Notes: generated from the sequence alone by a model not told the origin. A stretch of DNA of 64,000 nucleotides from Ariolimax columbianus (GCA_036924085.1 JAVGWX010000011.1:30206317-30270316), one strand, 5' to 3'. Shown: positions 54,217 through 64,000, numbered from the stretch's first letter. Made by a program: numbers and translations.

Positions 54217-55617
54217 TCAGACAGTAACCATTATTTTTTCAAAAAAAGCGGCGGTCATCCTGAGGCTGTCGCCACTGCCATAGACCTTGTCTTGCAGTTC
54301 CACTGGTAATGGCCACATCTGCTCTCTCTGATCCTCGTATGTCGGGCAGTTCTGCAGCAGATGTTCAGCGGTCATTTTACCAGTACCGCACGGGCATTCG
54401 TCGGTACACCCTATCTTCAATTTGTTGAATAGGTGGTACCTCAGTCTATTGTGGCCAGTGCGAAGTCTGAAGACAACGACCTGCTCTCTTCGGTTCAACT
54501 GGTAATAGGCATCGTTTTTGGTGTAACCAGTATGTTCGGTTTCCCATTTGGTCATGTATCTGGCTTTGATAAGCCGTTTTGACTCTTCGTACGTCATACT
54601 GGTATCTGTTTGTGGTAGTCTTGCACCTTCTTTTGCCAGTCTGTCTGCCTCCTCGTTGCCTTGGATGTTGCAGTGTGACGGGACCCACTGTACCACTACC
54701 CTTTTTGGTGCGGACTGCTGGCACAGTTTGCAGAGTGCTGCTCTTAAGTCATTAAGCTCAGTGTTTTTCTGGCTTTTTAGCGCTGTGACTACGGCGAGAG
54801 CATCTGTCAGCAGGACTATATGGCTCTCATTTTCACTGTGTGTCACCATTTCTTCCACTGCCGCCCTCAGTGCCTCTGCCTCCACTCTGAAATTGCTTGT
54901 GTACTTACCAGTAGCGAATGACAGTGTTATTTTTCTGCCATTTGGTAGGTTCAGGAATGCTCCTGCCCCTCCGTTCTGTGTTGTGTTTGTTACAGAACCG
55001 TCGGTGTATGCATGGGTCCAGTCCATGCTTGGGTAGCTTTTCGTTATGAAGCTTAGGGTAGTATCTCTCCTTTCTTTTTCAGTCTGGCAGTTTTTGTTTG
55101 CAATACCTGGTATATTTTCTACCACCTCTGGAAATATATCCTGCCTCCAGGTAGGTTTTCGTACAGTAGTGATGGGTTTTGGTGTTGTTAGTGCGTTTAT
55201 GGGATCTTCGTGCATCTTTGCTTTGGCTATTTCTGCAAAGTTTCTCCGCTTTAGTTTCCCATTTCCCAAATTGTTTAGTCTCTGGTGCATTGGATGGTCG
55301 GTCAGTCTTCGGAGTTTCTCTGACTGCAGCTGGGCTCTGCAGTCTCTTCTATCGGTCATGGATTGCAGTTTTGTAATCTTTTCAAGTTCTACAATTGGCG
55401 TTGACTTCATGCCACCTGTTATAATTCTCATGGCTTGGTTTTGAAGTTTGTTAACTTTATCGAAGTTCGCCTTCGCTGCTGTTGTCCATGCCGCAATGCC
55501 ATACTCGAGAACTGGTCTCACTCTTCCAGTGTGCAGTTTCTTTAGTATGCCTTCGTCTGCTCCCCAGCTTGTGCCAGCAAGTTTCCTCATGATTGCCATT
55601 CTTTCTCTGGCTTTCAT
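54217..55617 (-). pseudogene. LINE RNase H and C-terminal domain
   Basis: 466 codons open. KARERMAIMRKLAGTSWGAD, RVRPVLEYGIAAWTTAAKAN (thumb end); then RNase H: HAYTDGSVTNTTQNGGAGAF (Asp), RVEAEALRAAVEEM (Glu), VLLTDALAVVTALKSQKN (Asp), QWVPSHCNIQGNEEADRLAK (His, Asp). All four catalytic acids are present. A Cys-rich tail CTDECPCGTGKMTAEHLLQN follows. Linked to the RT part through a single frameshift. Confidence 0.93.
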
Positions 55618-57039
55618 TCTGACTTTTCCATGTCATGCGCCGATCAAATGTGACTCCCAGATAGGTTGGGTTGTCGTTTGGCTGCAGGAATTTGCCATTT
55701 AGACTTAATTTGGTACTTTGGGGTTTTAATGAAAGCGAGAATATTGTGCATGTGGTTTTCTCCTCGTTTATTTTGACCAGCCATGAGTTCGCCCACTCTT
55801 CCAGCGATGTTAGGGCCGTCTGCATCCGATTTCTTGCTATGGTGAGATTCTTTTCAGAGGTCCACATAGCCAGATCGTCTGCAAACATTGAGCTATGGAC
55901 TCTTCTTGGTATATTCTCAGTAATATCGTTTATATATACCAGGAAGAGTGTGGGTGACAGTACCCCCCCTTGGTGTACTCCCTGCTCGAGTGTCACCTTT
56001 TTGCTCATCTGCCCTTGTACTTGGACTCTGTCCGTTCTTTGTTTGAGGTAGTGGTTGATCCACTTGTACATCTTCCCACAAACATCACTTCTTCTTAGCT
56101 TGACTCTAAGTCCATCTTTCCAGACTTTGTCAAATGCCTTTTCCAGATCCACCCAAACAGCTACTGTGTGTTTCTGTGCCTGGTAGGCATCTTCTATCTC
56201 CTGGGCTATGAGGATGACCTGGTCCTCAGTGGATCTGTGCTGTCTAAAGCCGGCTTGCTGTGGAATTAGAATTCGTTTTTCTTCCAGATGCCACATCAGT
56301 CTGGTGTTTATCATCCGTTCCATCAGCTTGCCGACACAGCTCAGTAGGCTTATGGGCCTGTATCCATTTGGATCTGTTTTGTCCTTTCCTGTTTTTGGTA
56401 CTGGTACCAGTATTGCGTCTTTCCATGCCTGTGGTACAATTCCCCTTTTCCAGCTTTGGTTCAGGACCGATAGCAGTTTCTTCTTCGCTGTTTGGCCCAG
56501 CCCCATCAGCATTTCGTTTGTTATCCCGTCTTTTCCGGGAGATTTCCTTTTCTTTAGTGTTCTCATAGCCTCTTCCATTTCGCGCATTGTTAGTTTGGCC
56601 ATCATGTGCTCTTCAGGAGCCGTATTCATGTTTTCGTGTCCCTTTAGCTCTTCGCTAATGTCTGTATGCTTATCTGCAGGGACCTCGATGTGGTTTGCTC
56701 TGGCATAGTGATCGACAAAGGCGTTTGCGGCTTTCTTACCTGTGATCAAGTTCTCGCCCTGCTTGATGGTAATTTGTTTATTTGACGGGGTTTCGTCGTT
56801 CATGGCTCTGACTAGCTTCCATAGCTTGTTCCCGTCTTTGTCCAGGTTTAGACTTTCCGTTTTATTTTTCCAGCTTTCTCTTGCTGTTTGCTTGAGAGTG
56901 TGTTTGTACTTCGCCACGGCGGCTTTGAGGGCGATGTTTGCCTCCATGGATTTTTCTCGCTCTGCCATGTTCCTAGCATTTGTTACTGCATCTTCCACTT
57001 TCTGCAACTCATCATTCCAGTAGGGCTTATAGTTTTTCC
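55457..57039 (-). pseudogene. LINE reverse transcriptase domain
   Basis: Open for more than 516 codons. KSPGKDGITNEMLMGLGQTA, VPVPKTGKDKTDPNGYRPIS, PQQAGFRQHRSTEDQVILIA, AVWVDLEKAFDKVWKDGLRV (motif A), EQGVHQGGVLSPTLF (motif B; His replaces Pro in VPQG), SSMFADDLAMWTS (motif C with both Asp), NPTYLGVTFDRRMTW. The frame is broken once, at about 55,617-55,630, just after RRMTWK. Otherwise intact, so the insertion is young. Confidence 0.92.
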
Positions 57040-57310
57040 TCGAGACTGATCAACCAAGGTCAGATGGAGAGACATGCTCAGACAACATTACAACCAGTCT
57101 CCAGACTGATCAACCAAAGAATAGGGTCAAATGGAGAGACATACGTAGACAACCTTACAACCAGTCTCGAGACTTATCAACCAAGGTCAGATGGAGAGAT
57201 ATGCTCAGACAACATTACAACCAGTCTCCAGACTGATCAACCAAAGAATAGGGTCAAATGGATGGATATACTCAGACAACCTTTCAACAAGTCTTAGGAC
57301 CGATCAACCA
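57040..57310 (+). repeat. LINE 3' tandem tail (right half)
   Basis: Four further 66-68 base units (GAGACTGATCAACCAAGGTC, ATGGAGAGACATGCTCAGAC, ACATTACAACCAGTCTC). Alternate units differ (AAGGTCAGATGG versus AAGAATAGGGTCAAATGG), giving a two-unit higher-order period. Continues the array cut by the RNase H LINE. Confidence 0.9.
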
Positions 57311-57744
57311 AATGATTATGATGTGAAAAAACTATTGTGCATTGACATTCCTCAGTACATCCTCTTCTCTCTGTTGTCCATAGAATTCTTAAGTCTTCTG
57401 TGACATCCAGTTCCTTTCTTGTACGTTTACTTATTATCCATTAATCACTCTCATATGATAGAATGCACAGCATAGAACACTTAAGAATCATCTCTAAAAA
57501 TCATACTACATTAGAGAATCTTTACCTCAACTTGTAATATATATACAATCTCAAGAAATGTGGCGCAGTAATGGCCATGGATTTTTTTTAAATACACCAG
57601 ACACCACAAACAGCATTTAGTTTGTGAAATGACACCCCAGAGAAACAAATAAGCACGAGAGATATTCGGCCAACCTTTTTTTTAACTTTTATTTTTCTGG
57701 AATAAATAATAAATCTTGTCAAGGTCTTATGTTTGATGCTGCAG
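57311..57744. other. AT-rich unassigned intron
   Basis: No element or exon recognised. Confidence 0.4.
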
Positions 57745-57880
57745 ATTCACTTAACTTAACTTCATTATACTGGTTTAGAAGACTCTAAAGAGTCTGTGTA
57801 GCAATGCATTCCAAGCATTCACCACTCTTTAACTGACAAATGTTTCCTAATATCCAATCTGCACCTGCCTTTAATAATTT
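57745..57880 (-). mobile_element. CR1-like LINE, 3' scrap
   Basis: Inverted 3' end of the 4,143-5,939 family: CACTTAACTTAACTTCATTA (AAGTT tail), ACTGGTTTAGAAGACTCTAA, GCAATGCATTCCAAGCATTC. Confidence 0.85.
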
Positions 57881-58245
57881 GAAGCTTTGCCCTCTTATAC
57901 TTAAACATAAATTATAGAAACAAAACAATCCTATCAATTCTTGGTCCAAACTTCTAAAACAATAACATTTTTGATACAACTGTGAACCTATAGCAATTGA
58001 AGATTTTGTTATGGGAACGAGGAAGACCTCAAAGCACATGGTTAGATGAAGTAACTGAAGTCTTATGACAGCACAAGCTTATAATAATGCTTGGCTCACA
58101 AAAGGAAACTTACATTCATATGTGTTGGCCTGTCCCTCACAAAGATCCTTTGGTCATAACATTGGCTGTTGTTTCATGTGCCAGTGCCCACATCAAACGG
58201 ACCCTCTTTTGTTTAAATTTTATCGACACTCAGTATCTCCATAAT
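57881..58245. other. Unassigned intron sequence
   Basis: No element recognised; includes the start region of the next array. Confidence 0.4.
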
Positions 58246-58612
58246 GTTTTCCATCAAAAGTGGCTTGTCTACATGTTTATTAACACTGGGTTTTCCCCAT
58301 AACATTTCCCATCAAAAGTGGCTTGTCTACATGTTTATTAACACTGGGTTTTCCCCATAATGTTTTCCATCAAAAGTGGCTTGTCTACATGTTTATTGAC
58401 ACTGGGTTTTCCCCATAACGTTTTCCATCAAAAGTGGCTTGTCTACATGTTTATTAACACTGGGTTTTCCCCATAACGTTTTCCATCAAAAGTGGCTTGT
58501 CTACATGTTTATTGACACTGGGTTTTCCCCATAACGTTTTCCATCAAAAGTGGCTTGTCTACATGTTTATTAACACTGGGTTTTCCCCATAGCATTTTCC
58601 ATCAAAAGTGGA
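58246..58612. repeat. 58-bp minisatellite, about 6.3 copies
   Basis: Units TTTTCCATCAAAAGTGGCTT + GTCTACATGTTTATTAACAC + TGGGTTTTCCCCATAACG, over 95% alike. Confidence 0.96.
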
Positions 58613-58879
58613 ACAAAGAATTGATAGTAAAGTAAAGTATAATTTCAGTTTCTTTTTATAGTTACTAAATTCCTTGCTCTTCATAACCTGGCCTGGAATC
58701 AACACTTATTAAATGACTCTAATATTAACCACTCTCACTGTCACTGCAAAACTGACAGGTTATGCAACTTAGTCGCTAAATCCGCCAGTCATGGCTTGAC
58801 TTAGTTGTACGGGGAGAGGAGACTAAAGTCTGGTTAGGCAAAACATACTGATCAGACCATGTTAGTCAGGGCAGGTAAA

Positions 58880-59420
58880 ATATAAGGGAAGAAGAGACTA
58901 CCGTTTACATGGTTTACAATGCATGTATTGTCAGCATACTCCTATATAGCAGCAAAACTTGGACAACCTTTATCAAACAAGAAAATGCTTAACACCTTCC
59001 ATATAAGGCACATGTAATTCATCATCAAAATTACATGGAGGGGCAGTGTGACAAATGCAGAAGTGCATTCTTGCACAGGTCTCCCAAGCATGTTTACTCT
59101 CCTTAGAAAGCGAAGACTACGATGGCTTGGCCATGTTCGTGGCATGTAAGATGGTCACATCTCCAAAGATATTTTCTTTGGGTAGTTGGCGGATGCCGAA
59201 AAAACAGTCAGCCGACCACAGGTGAGGTTCAAGGATGTGTGTAAGCTTGTCCTCAAGGCATTGGACACTAGTCTGACATCCTGGAACGATGAAGCTGTAC
59301 ATCGATCCAAGTTGAAATGTGCCCTGAAGATCCACCTCAAGTGAAAAGAAGCTCTTGCAACACGAAGAAGTGAAACGACAATTCCACAAGGAAAAAACAA
59401 ACCAAGAACTCAGTAGAGAG
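58880..59420 (+). mobile_element. LINE C-terminal fragment
   Basis: Plus strand: VYNACIVSILLYSSKTWTTF, KQEKMLNTFHIRHM, then CTGLPSMFTLLRKRRLRWLG + HVRGM, DGHISKDIFFG, RPQVRFKDVCKLVLKALDTS, LTSWNDEAVHRSKLKCALK. Typical LLYGSESWTTY...RLNTFHLR...RLRWLGHV...RPQLRYKDVCKRDMKALD tail, with three stops. The 29-bp array starts about 30 bases beyond it. Confidence 0.85.
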
Positions 59421-59446
59421 CTACCACTCCAAGGTTGCCTCATCCT

Positions 59447-60712
59447 ATAGTAAGTCATGGCTGAAAGGGGCTACTATAGTCAGTCATGGCTGAAAGGGGC
59501 CACTATAGTCAGTCATGGCTGAAAGGGGCCACTATAGTCAGTCATGGCTGAAAGGGGCCACTATAGTCAGTCATGGCTGAAAGGGGCCACTATAGTCAGT
59601 CATGGCTGAACAGGCCACTATAGTCAGTCATACCTGAAAGAAAGGTACCACTATAGTCAGTTGTGGCTGAAAGAGGCAACTATAATCAGTTGTGGCTGAA
59701 AGAGGCAACTATAGTCAGTGATACCTGAAAGGGGCTACTATAGTCAGTCATGGCTGAAAGGGGCTACTATGGTCAGTCATGGCTGAAAGGGGCCACTATA
59801 GTCAGTCATGGCTGAAAGGGGCCACTATAGTCAGTCATGGCTGAACAGGCCACTATAGTCAGTCATGGCTGAAAGAGGCAACTATAGTCAGTTGTGGCTG
59901 AAAGAGGCAACTATAGTCAGTGATACCTGAAAGGGGCTACTATAGTCAGTCATGGCTGAAAGGGCCACTACAGTCAGTCATGGCTGAAAGTGGCCACTAT
60001 AGTCAGTTGTGGCTGAAAGAGGCAACTATAGTCAGTGATACCTGAAAGAGGCTACTATAGTCAGTCATGGCTGAAAGGGGCTACTATGGTCAGTCATGGC
60101 TGAAAGGGCTACTATAGTCAGTCATGGCTGAAAGGGACCACTATAGTCAGCCATGGCTGAACAGGCCATTATAGTCAGTCATACCTGAAAGAAAGGTACC
60201 ACTATAGTCAGTTGTGGCTGAAAGAGGCAACTATAGTCAGTGATACCTGAAAGGGGCTACTATAGTCAGTCATGGGTGAAAGGGGCTACTATGGTCAGTC
60301 ATGGCTGAAAGGGCTACTATAGTCAGTCATGACTGAAAAGGCTACTATAGTCAGTCGTGACTGAAAGGGCTAATATAGTCAGTTATGACTGAAAGGGCTA
60401 CTATAGTCAGTCATGGCTGAAAGGGGCCACTATAGTCAGTCATGGCTAAACGGGGCCACTATAGTCAGTCATGGCTAAAATGGGCCACTATAGTCAGTCA
60501 TGGCTGAACAGGTCACTATAGTCAGTCATGACTGAAAGGGCTAATATAGTCAGTCATGACTGAAAGGGCTACTATAGTCAGTCATGGCTGAAAGGGCTAC
60601 TATAGTCAGTCATGGCTGAAAGAGGCAACTATAGTCAGTCATAACTTAAAGGGGCCACTACAATCAGTCATAGCTGTAAAGGGCCACTGTAGTCAGTTAT
60701 ACCTGAAATGGG
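59447..60712. repeat. 29-bp minisatellite, about 43 copies, near exon 2 donor
   Basis: Units AGTCAGTCATGGCTGAAAGG + GGCCACTAT with CTACTAT, CAACTAT and TGATACCTG variants in repeating order (blocks near 59,590, 59,840 and 60,150 are alike). Ends about 100 bases from the exon 2 donor. Confidence 0.96.
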
Positions 60713-60811
60713 CCACAACTGTGATAGCTCTAATACTTTTGTCATGAACATATTTTTACATTCACTCCTATAACTGAAACTTGAAACCATGTATTGTGCA
60801 CAAAACCATAC

Positions 60812-60908
60812 CTGGTGTTAATGACTTTGGATCCACGGGTTTGCTTGTTTCATTGCATTCTTCCACTTCCTGATAGCTCAGCAGATGTGACCAGACTGCA
60901 GACTTTCC
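60812..60908 (-). CDS. DENND5: DENND5 exon 2 of window (RUN1)
   Basis: Acceptor ...TTGACCAG, then GKSAVWSHLLSYQ, the family's GKSALWSHLLHYQ block of RUN1, then a diverged tail rich in Glu, Ser and Pro ending SKPVDPKSLTP. The donor is CACCAG|GTATGG. Length is 97 bases, entering in phase 0 and leaving in phase 1. The diverged tail corresponds to the linker inside RUN1 that is alternatively spliced and poorly conserved in vertebrate DENND5A. The intron begins about 100 bases from a 29-bp minisatellite (59,447-60,712). Confidence 0.92.
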
Positions 60909-60914
60909 CTGGTC

Positions 60915-61140
60915 AATGTATTAAGAGACACAACTTTATTTTCTGTTGCAAAACTTGCTCAAGAAGAATTAGGATTATGTCCCATCATTACAATGAAGAC
61001 TGCAGAAACTATAATAGCTTCAAATTAAATTGGTATTTAAGATCAGAAAAAGACATTATATGACTATGTTGGTTTATCTTCTTAACCGATCTATCTCCAG
61101 TCCACTTGTGTCATTAGACATCATAGGGAATTATGATCTT
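60915..61140. other. Intron next to exon 2 acceptor
   Basis: Nothing recognised beyond the splice acceptor. Confidence 0.4.
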
Positions 61141-61144
61141 TTGT

Positions 61145-61622
61145 TTCATATTTTTTGGCAGGTGTAAATCTGATGGTGGCTTGCCAGGTTAACCTCAGTA
61201 TCTTTTACCAACCGTTAGGTTGAAATCCCCTGGAGTATATGATCGCCTATATTTGGGACTGGTGCCTGTGGAAGCGTAAATTAGAGCAAGGTAGATCTGC
61301 AGCCTGTCAGGCGCCATCTATATCGCTCCGCTAACTACATAACCAAGACCTTTCAGTACCCTTTTTACAACATAATCTCTGTGTGGCGAGAACTCTAGAA
61401 TAATTTGAGTAGATTTTTAACTTGAATTTTACCAGAGCAGCGGCCGTTAAGCCTACTCTTTTCGATTTCCAACTGCCAAGGAATTTTTAATGTGCAAGCC
61501 ACTGCACACGGGTGTCTGATCTCACTACTCAGAGATCAGAGGAAATTTTTACCAGATGATCCACATGAAAATATCCCGGTCTCCAGCACTTAAGGCAAAC
61601 ACCTTTCCTCGAGACCACTGGG
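61145..61622 (-). mobile_element. SINE-B copy 2
   Basis: Minus strand: CCCAGTGGTCTCGAGGAAAG head, GGATCATCTGGTAAAAATTT, ATCTCTGAGTAGTGAGATCA, CGAAAAGAGTAGGCTTAACG, and a 3' extension with AGATGGCGCCTGACAGGCTG. The B box is lost. Confidence 0.75.
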
Positions 61623-61890
61623 TCCAGTTGTACGTACTGTATAAACAGTTTTTATACCTATCATGTCTACGGGCCTGTCATGGGTCATGCCAAAAATCAG
61701 AGGCATTTGTTCAGCATTTCCAATTTGTGCAAGGTCATGTATACACGTATGTTTGCAAATAGAAAAATGTTGACTTGCTGCCAGATTACTTTAAATTTGG
61801 TATAATGTACTAATAAAAGCTATTCTGCTGCAGGAAAACATTTTCTTGAATTCATATTTAGAGCTAAACATCCTGGTGGACAGGACCAAC
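61623..61890. other. Unassigned intron sequence
   Basis: No element recognised. Confidence 0.4.
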
Positions 61891-61893
61891 AGA

Positions 61894-62028
61894 CTCCAAC
61901 CAGGCATGTCCATAGGTGGTGGATAGTGGGGCGACCGACCCCAACCAGGCACGTCCACAGGTGGTGGATAGTGGGGCGACCGACCCCAACCAGGCACGTC
62001 CAGAGGTGGTGGATAGTGGAACGGCCTC
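61894..62028. repeat. 45-bp repeat, 3 copies
   Basis: Units CAACCAGGCACGTCCACAGG + TGGTGGATAGTGGGGCGACC + GACCC, GC-rich against the AT-rich surroundings. Confidence 0.93.
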
Positions 62029-62029
62029 C

Positions 62030-62640
62030 AGATATGTAGCGTCAGCTGCGACATAAGCTAGGTATAATAACTGGACGAATAAGCAGTCGTGGACCAAACG
62101 GTGGTGTATTCCAGCAGGATGGGGTGGGACAACAGGTGGCACTGCTTTCCCCACAGAAATACCCCATGTCTCCTACAACGAGTACACTAAGCAGGTAAGA
62201 GCCGCTATATGCTCTAGCCACGGGAAGGAAACAACAGTAGACAAACCAACCTACTGCCTTGCAGGTACCATCGGGAGGTGGAAAGGCTATGGGAGATGAC
62301 CTAAAACAGAAAACTCAACCCGACCTGCCGAAGATGGAGTGTGTCTGCTACAGTGCAGGAACCAGGAAAAATCAGGGCACACACGCAACAACAGGATATG
62401 GTTATGCAACAGTCTACCCTATTGTCATGGTGCCGCTCCTACAAGTTACAACTGGGGAGGAGCGGTGCTGGGCCCCCAGCCTCGAGGGAACTCACCCAAG
62501 CAACCGGTGCCTCTGCTAACCTAGTGGTCAGGGGGAGGTAGAGTACTGCGACTGATCAGCAAACTATCAGACCTGGCCAAAGGGTGCAGTGCTGAGACAA
62601 AAGCTGTGAGGCAGTCGCTCCGAAGTGTGTGAAGTGTTAC
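62030..62640 (+). mobile_element. Possible LINE 5' region
   Basis: CGAATAAGCAGTCGTGGACC resembles the 5' end of the RTE-like LINE (AATAAGCAGCCGTGGAC at 26,648), and GCTGTGAGGCAGTCGCTCC resembles GCTGTGAGGAGGCAGCCCCT there. The GC-rich block between has no recognised protein. Low certainty. Confidence 0.45.
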
Positions 62641-62845
62641 AGCCTTCATTGTACTAAGCCACAGTTTTGTCAGGCGGGATTGGCCAGGTCCTTTCCTCGC
62701 TGCCTTTTCCAGTCCCTAGCTGTCAGCCAGGTACCCATCTCCTGCTGGGTCAACAGGACCTGCTAGTAGCGGGAGTTGAAACTTGCACTTTTGCCATGAA
62801 AAGTAAGTACTCTACCACTACACTAGTCAGTGGTGGCATTGTTGT
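62640..62845 (-). mobile_element. SINE-C copy 4, with promoter boxes
   Basis: Minus strand: head TAGTGTAGTGGTAGAGTACT (A box) and GCAAGTTTCAACTCCCGC (B box), then CAGCAGGAGATGGGTACCTG, GACTGGAAAAGGCAGCGAGG, CCTGGCCAATCCCGCCTGAC. The clearest tRNA-like head of the family. Confidence 0.75.
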
Positions 62846-63510
62846 TGTCTAATAATTTATATAATACTCTTCCACTATTGAATTTTTTAAATTTGTATTT
62901 GTTTATTGGAAAATATAAAATGGCTCATAAGACCAACTTCATTGTACCAGGGCAATTTTCTTGCTAGGTACGAGTGAATAGCAGCTGTTGAGGTCTCAAA
63001 CCTCCAGGGGTTGACATAGATCTACTGTCCTGGTCAGGCTGGGATTCACAGCAACGAAAGAGCTAACATCTTAGCTTCATGGCACGTTAGTGATGGATAG
63101 GAATAACATTTTGAAATCTATCACTGACCGCCTGTTCGATGAGAACACTGCAATGGTTGAAGCAGTAATGCACAGGCTGCAAAGTGTTGACATTAAAAGA
63201 GGTTCGAGCGGAGGAGCAGGCATGAGAGGACAGAGCAGGAAAGTGTAGAACCAGCAAGCTACAGAGACCATCAGCATCCATACCCTGAGCCATTTGCTGA
63301 CAGAGAATGAGCACCTATGGGTATACCCGGAGAGCAGTGACATTGATTCTTAGAAACATAAATTTCTTGCTGCTCTTGTATAATACACACCCAAGTTTTA
63401 GTCGGCCAAAATGATAAAAAAATTATGCATATTACACACGAGATGTTATGGTCTAACCCTAGGAAATCTAAAGGGAAGTAGAATAGGAAATATCAAAACA
63501 AAAATGTCAC
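62846..63510. other. Unassigned intron with a short open frame
   Basis: 63,091-63,249 (plus) holds a 52-codon ATG frame (SITDRLFDENTAMVEAVMHR) coding for an acidic/amphipathic stretch, possibly a LINE ORF1 remnant. Opposite to the host gene; not assigned. Confidence 0.4.
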
Positions 63511-63688
63511 CTTTTTTGTCTGTAGGCCATGACTCCATATTCTTTCCAGAAGGTCACACAAGCTGGCTATGAGGGTGTTCTCCTCTACTCCGGTAATACT
63601 TGCATCATTGTGACCCAGCTCGACTGCTTCTTGACCCATTTTTTCTACAAGCATCCTCTTTGTCTGTGGACATTCATATTTTTTGTGT
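63511..63688 (-). CDS. DENND5: DENND5 exon 1 of window (RUN1)
   Basis: Encodes the very conserved RUN1 segment with [18 protein letters not shown] and [20 protein letters not shown]. The donor is AAAAAAG|GTGACA, ending in phase 0. Two acceptors are possible. An AAG at 63,689-63,690 gives a start at 63,688 and adds residues ...YECPQ, which resemble the family's ...ECRNK before TKRM. A CAG gives a start at 63,663. I chose the longer form because of that match; its upstream pyrimidine tract is the better one. The preceding exon would lie above 63,700, where only a SINE-like repeat is visible before the window ends. Confidence 0.92.
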
Positions 63689-63774
63689 CTTGGATTTTCC
63701 CCAAAAAATAATTACACAAGAAACATAATTCTGACATTGTAAAATAAATTATTGGTTTTTTTTCATGGTAAGAC

Positions 63775-64000
63775 GACCTTCATGGGTCTGGAGGTAAAGT
63801 AGATTTGGGTGCCAGAGGTCACGGCTTTGAATCACGGGATACAATGGAATTTTTTTCTCTCGCGGATCTTCTGGTAAAAATTCCCCGATCTCTGGGTAGT
63901 GAGATCAGACTCCTGTTGTCAGTGCCGAGCACGTTAAAATTTCCTTGGAAACCGAAAAGAGTAAGCTTAACAGGCGCTGCCCAAACAAAATTCATGTTAA
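63775..64000 (+). mobile_element. SINE-B copy 3 (runs off window)
   Basis: GGTGCCAGAGGTCACGGCTT (degenerate B box), CGGATCTTCTGGTAAAAATT, CTCTGGGTAGTGAGATCAGA, CGAAAAGAGTAAGCTTAACA. Confidence 0.75.

Larger units (their letters stand above)
54188..57039 (-). mobile_element. RNase H LINE, best-preserved copy, 5'-truncated
   Basis: 2.85 kb on the minus strand with a (GAA)n 3' tail and an exact 12-base target duplication TCGAGACTGATC (54,176-54,187 and 57,040-57,051). Contains reverse transcriptase and RNase H but no endonuclease (truncated before it). Domain order RT then RNase H then Cys-rich tail resembles I/Nimb-type LINEs; clade assignment is tentative. Confidence 0.93.
507..63688 (-). other. 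DENND5: DENND5 gene, 11 internal exons (partial)
   Basis: Seen: eleven short open segments on the minus strand, each with an AG acceptor and GT donor. Their translations match consecutive parts of DENND5 (Rab6IP1) in the right order, and splice phases agree at every junction (exon 1 ends phase 0, then 1, 2, 2, 1, 0, 2, 1, 1, 0, 1). Together they encode about 435 residues: RUN1, PLAT, and the start of RUN2. Known of the family: DENND5A/B act at Golgi and endosomal membranes, bind Rab6 through the RUN1/PLAT region, and activate a Rab GTPase (Rab39) through an N-terminal DENN module. That module and the last RUN2 exons are outside the window. Introns range from under 300 bases (exon 9 to 10) to about 16 kb (exon 2 to 3). 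Identification rests on remembered family sequence; transcript data would fix exact ends. Confidence 0.93.

Noticed and set aside
1..64000. LTR retrotransposon or endogenous retrovirus
   Set aside because: Looked for protease, integrase and paired long repeats; the RT segments placed carry non-LTR motifs and the RNase H is LINE-type. No LTR pair seen.
1..64000. Prokaryotic-style operons, ribosome binding sites, terminators
   Set aside because: The window is spliced animal DNA; such features do not apply.

Overview
This is animal nuclear DNA: introns with GT-AG boundaries, many decayed non-LTR retrotransposons, tRNA-derived SINEs, mariner and piggyBac transposons, and more than fifteen minisatellite arrays. 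There is no operon structure and no tRNA or rRNA gene. The repeat mix looks like an invertebrate, plausibly a lophotrochozoan such as a gastropod mollusc, but the phylum is only a guess.

One host gene spans almost the whole window on the minus strand: DENND5 (Rab6-interacting protein 1 / DENN domain-containing 5). I recognised it exon by exon from short protein matches; none of the exons is long enough to stand out as a long ORF. Eleven internal exons run from 63,688 down to 507. They encode much of RUN domain 1, an inter-domain linker, the PLAT domain, a second linker, and the first part of RUN domain 2. Intron phases agree at all ten junctions. The N-terminal DENN module should lie upstream (beyond 64,000) and the last RUN2 exons beyond position 1.

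Everything else is intron filled with repeats. By region: 1-7.2 kb holds exons 11, 10 and 9, a SINE, and a mariner containing a CR1-like LINE. 7.7-10.2 kb holds a 22-copy minisatellite and a three-level nest (LINE, mariner, SINE). 11.3-15 kb holds an expanded 21-bp minisatellite, an RNase H LINE fragment and exon 8. 15.4-19.5 kb is one roughly 4-kb minisatellite. 21-26 kb holds exon 7, a piggyBac element, and a SINE split by a reverse transcriptase fragment. 26.5-31 kb is a 3.2-kb RTE-like LINE abutting a 31-bp array. 31-42 kb holds LINE debris and exons 6, 5 and 4. 43.5-44.4 kb holds exon 3, whose splice donor is inside a 25-bp array. 45-53 kb holds LINE and SINE debris and two abutting arrays. 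54.2-57 kb is the best-preserved LINE (reverse transcriptase plus RNase H). 58-64 kb holds more arrays and exons 2 and 1.

The most unusual signal is how closely minisatellites sit to DENND5 5' splice sites. Exon 3's donor is the first unit of a roughly 31-copy array in which nearly every unit carries a donor-like sequence. Exon 9's donor runs straight into an 18-bp array. Exon 11's donor is within about 20 bases of a 45-bp array, and exon 2's donor is about 100 bases from a 29-bp array. Several dispersed repeat families also occur here both as an unexpanded single copy and as a large tandem array, giving a before-and-after view of minisatellite birth.
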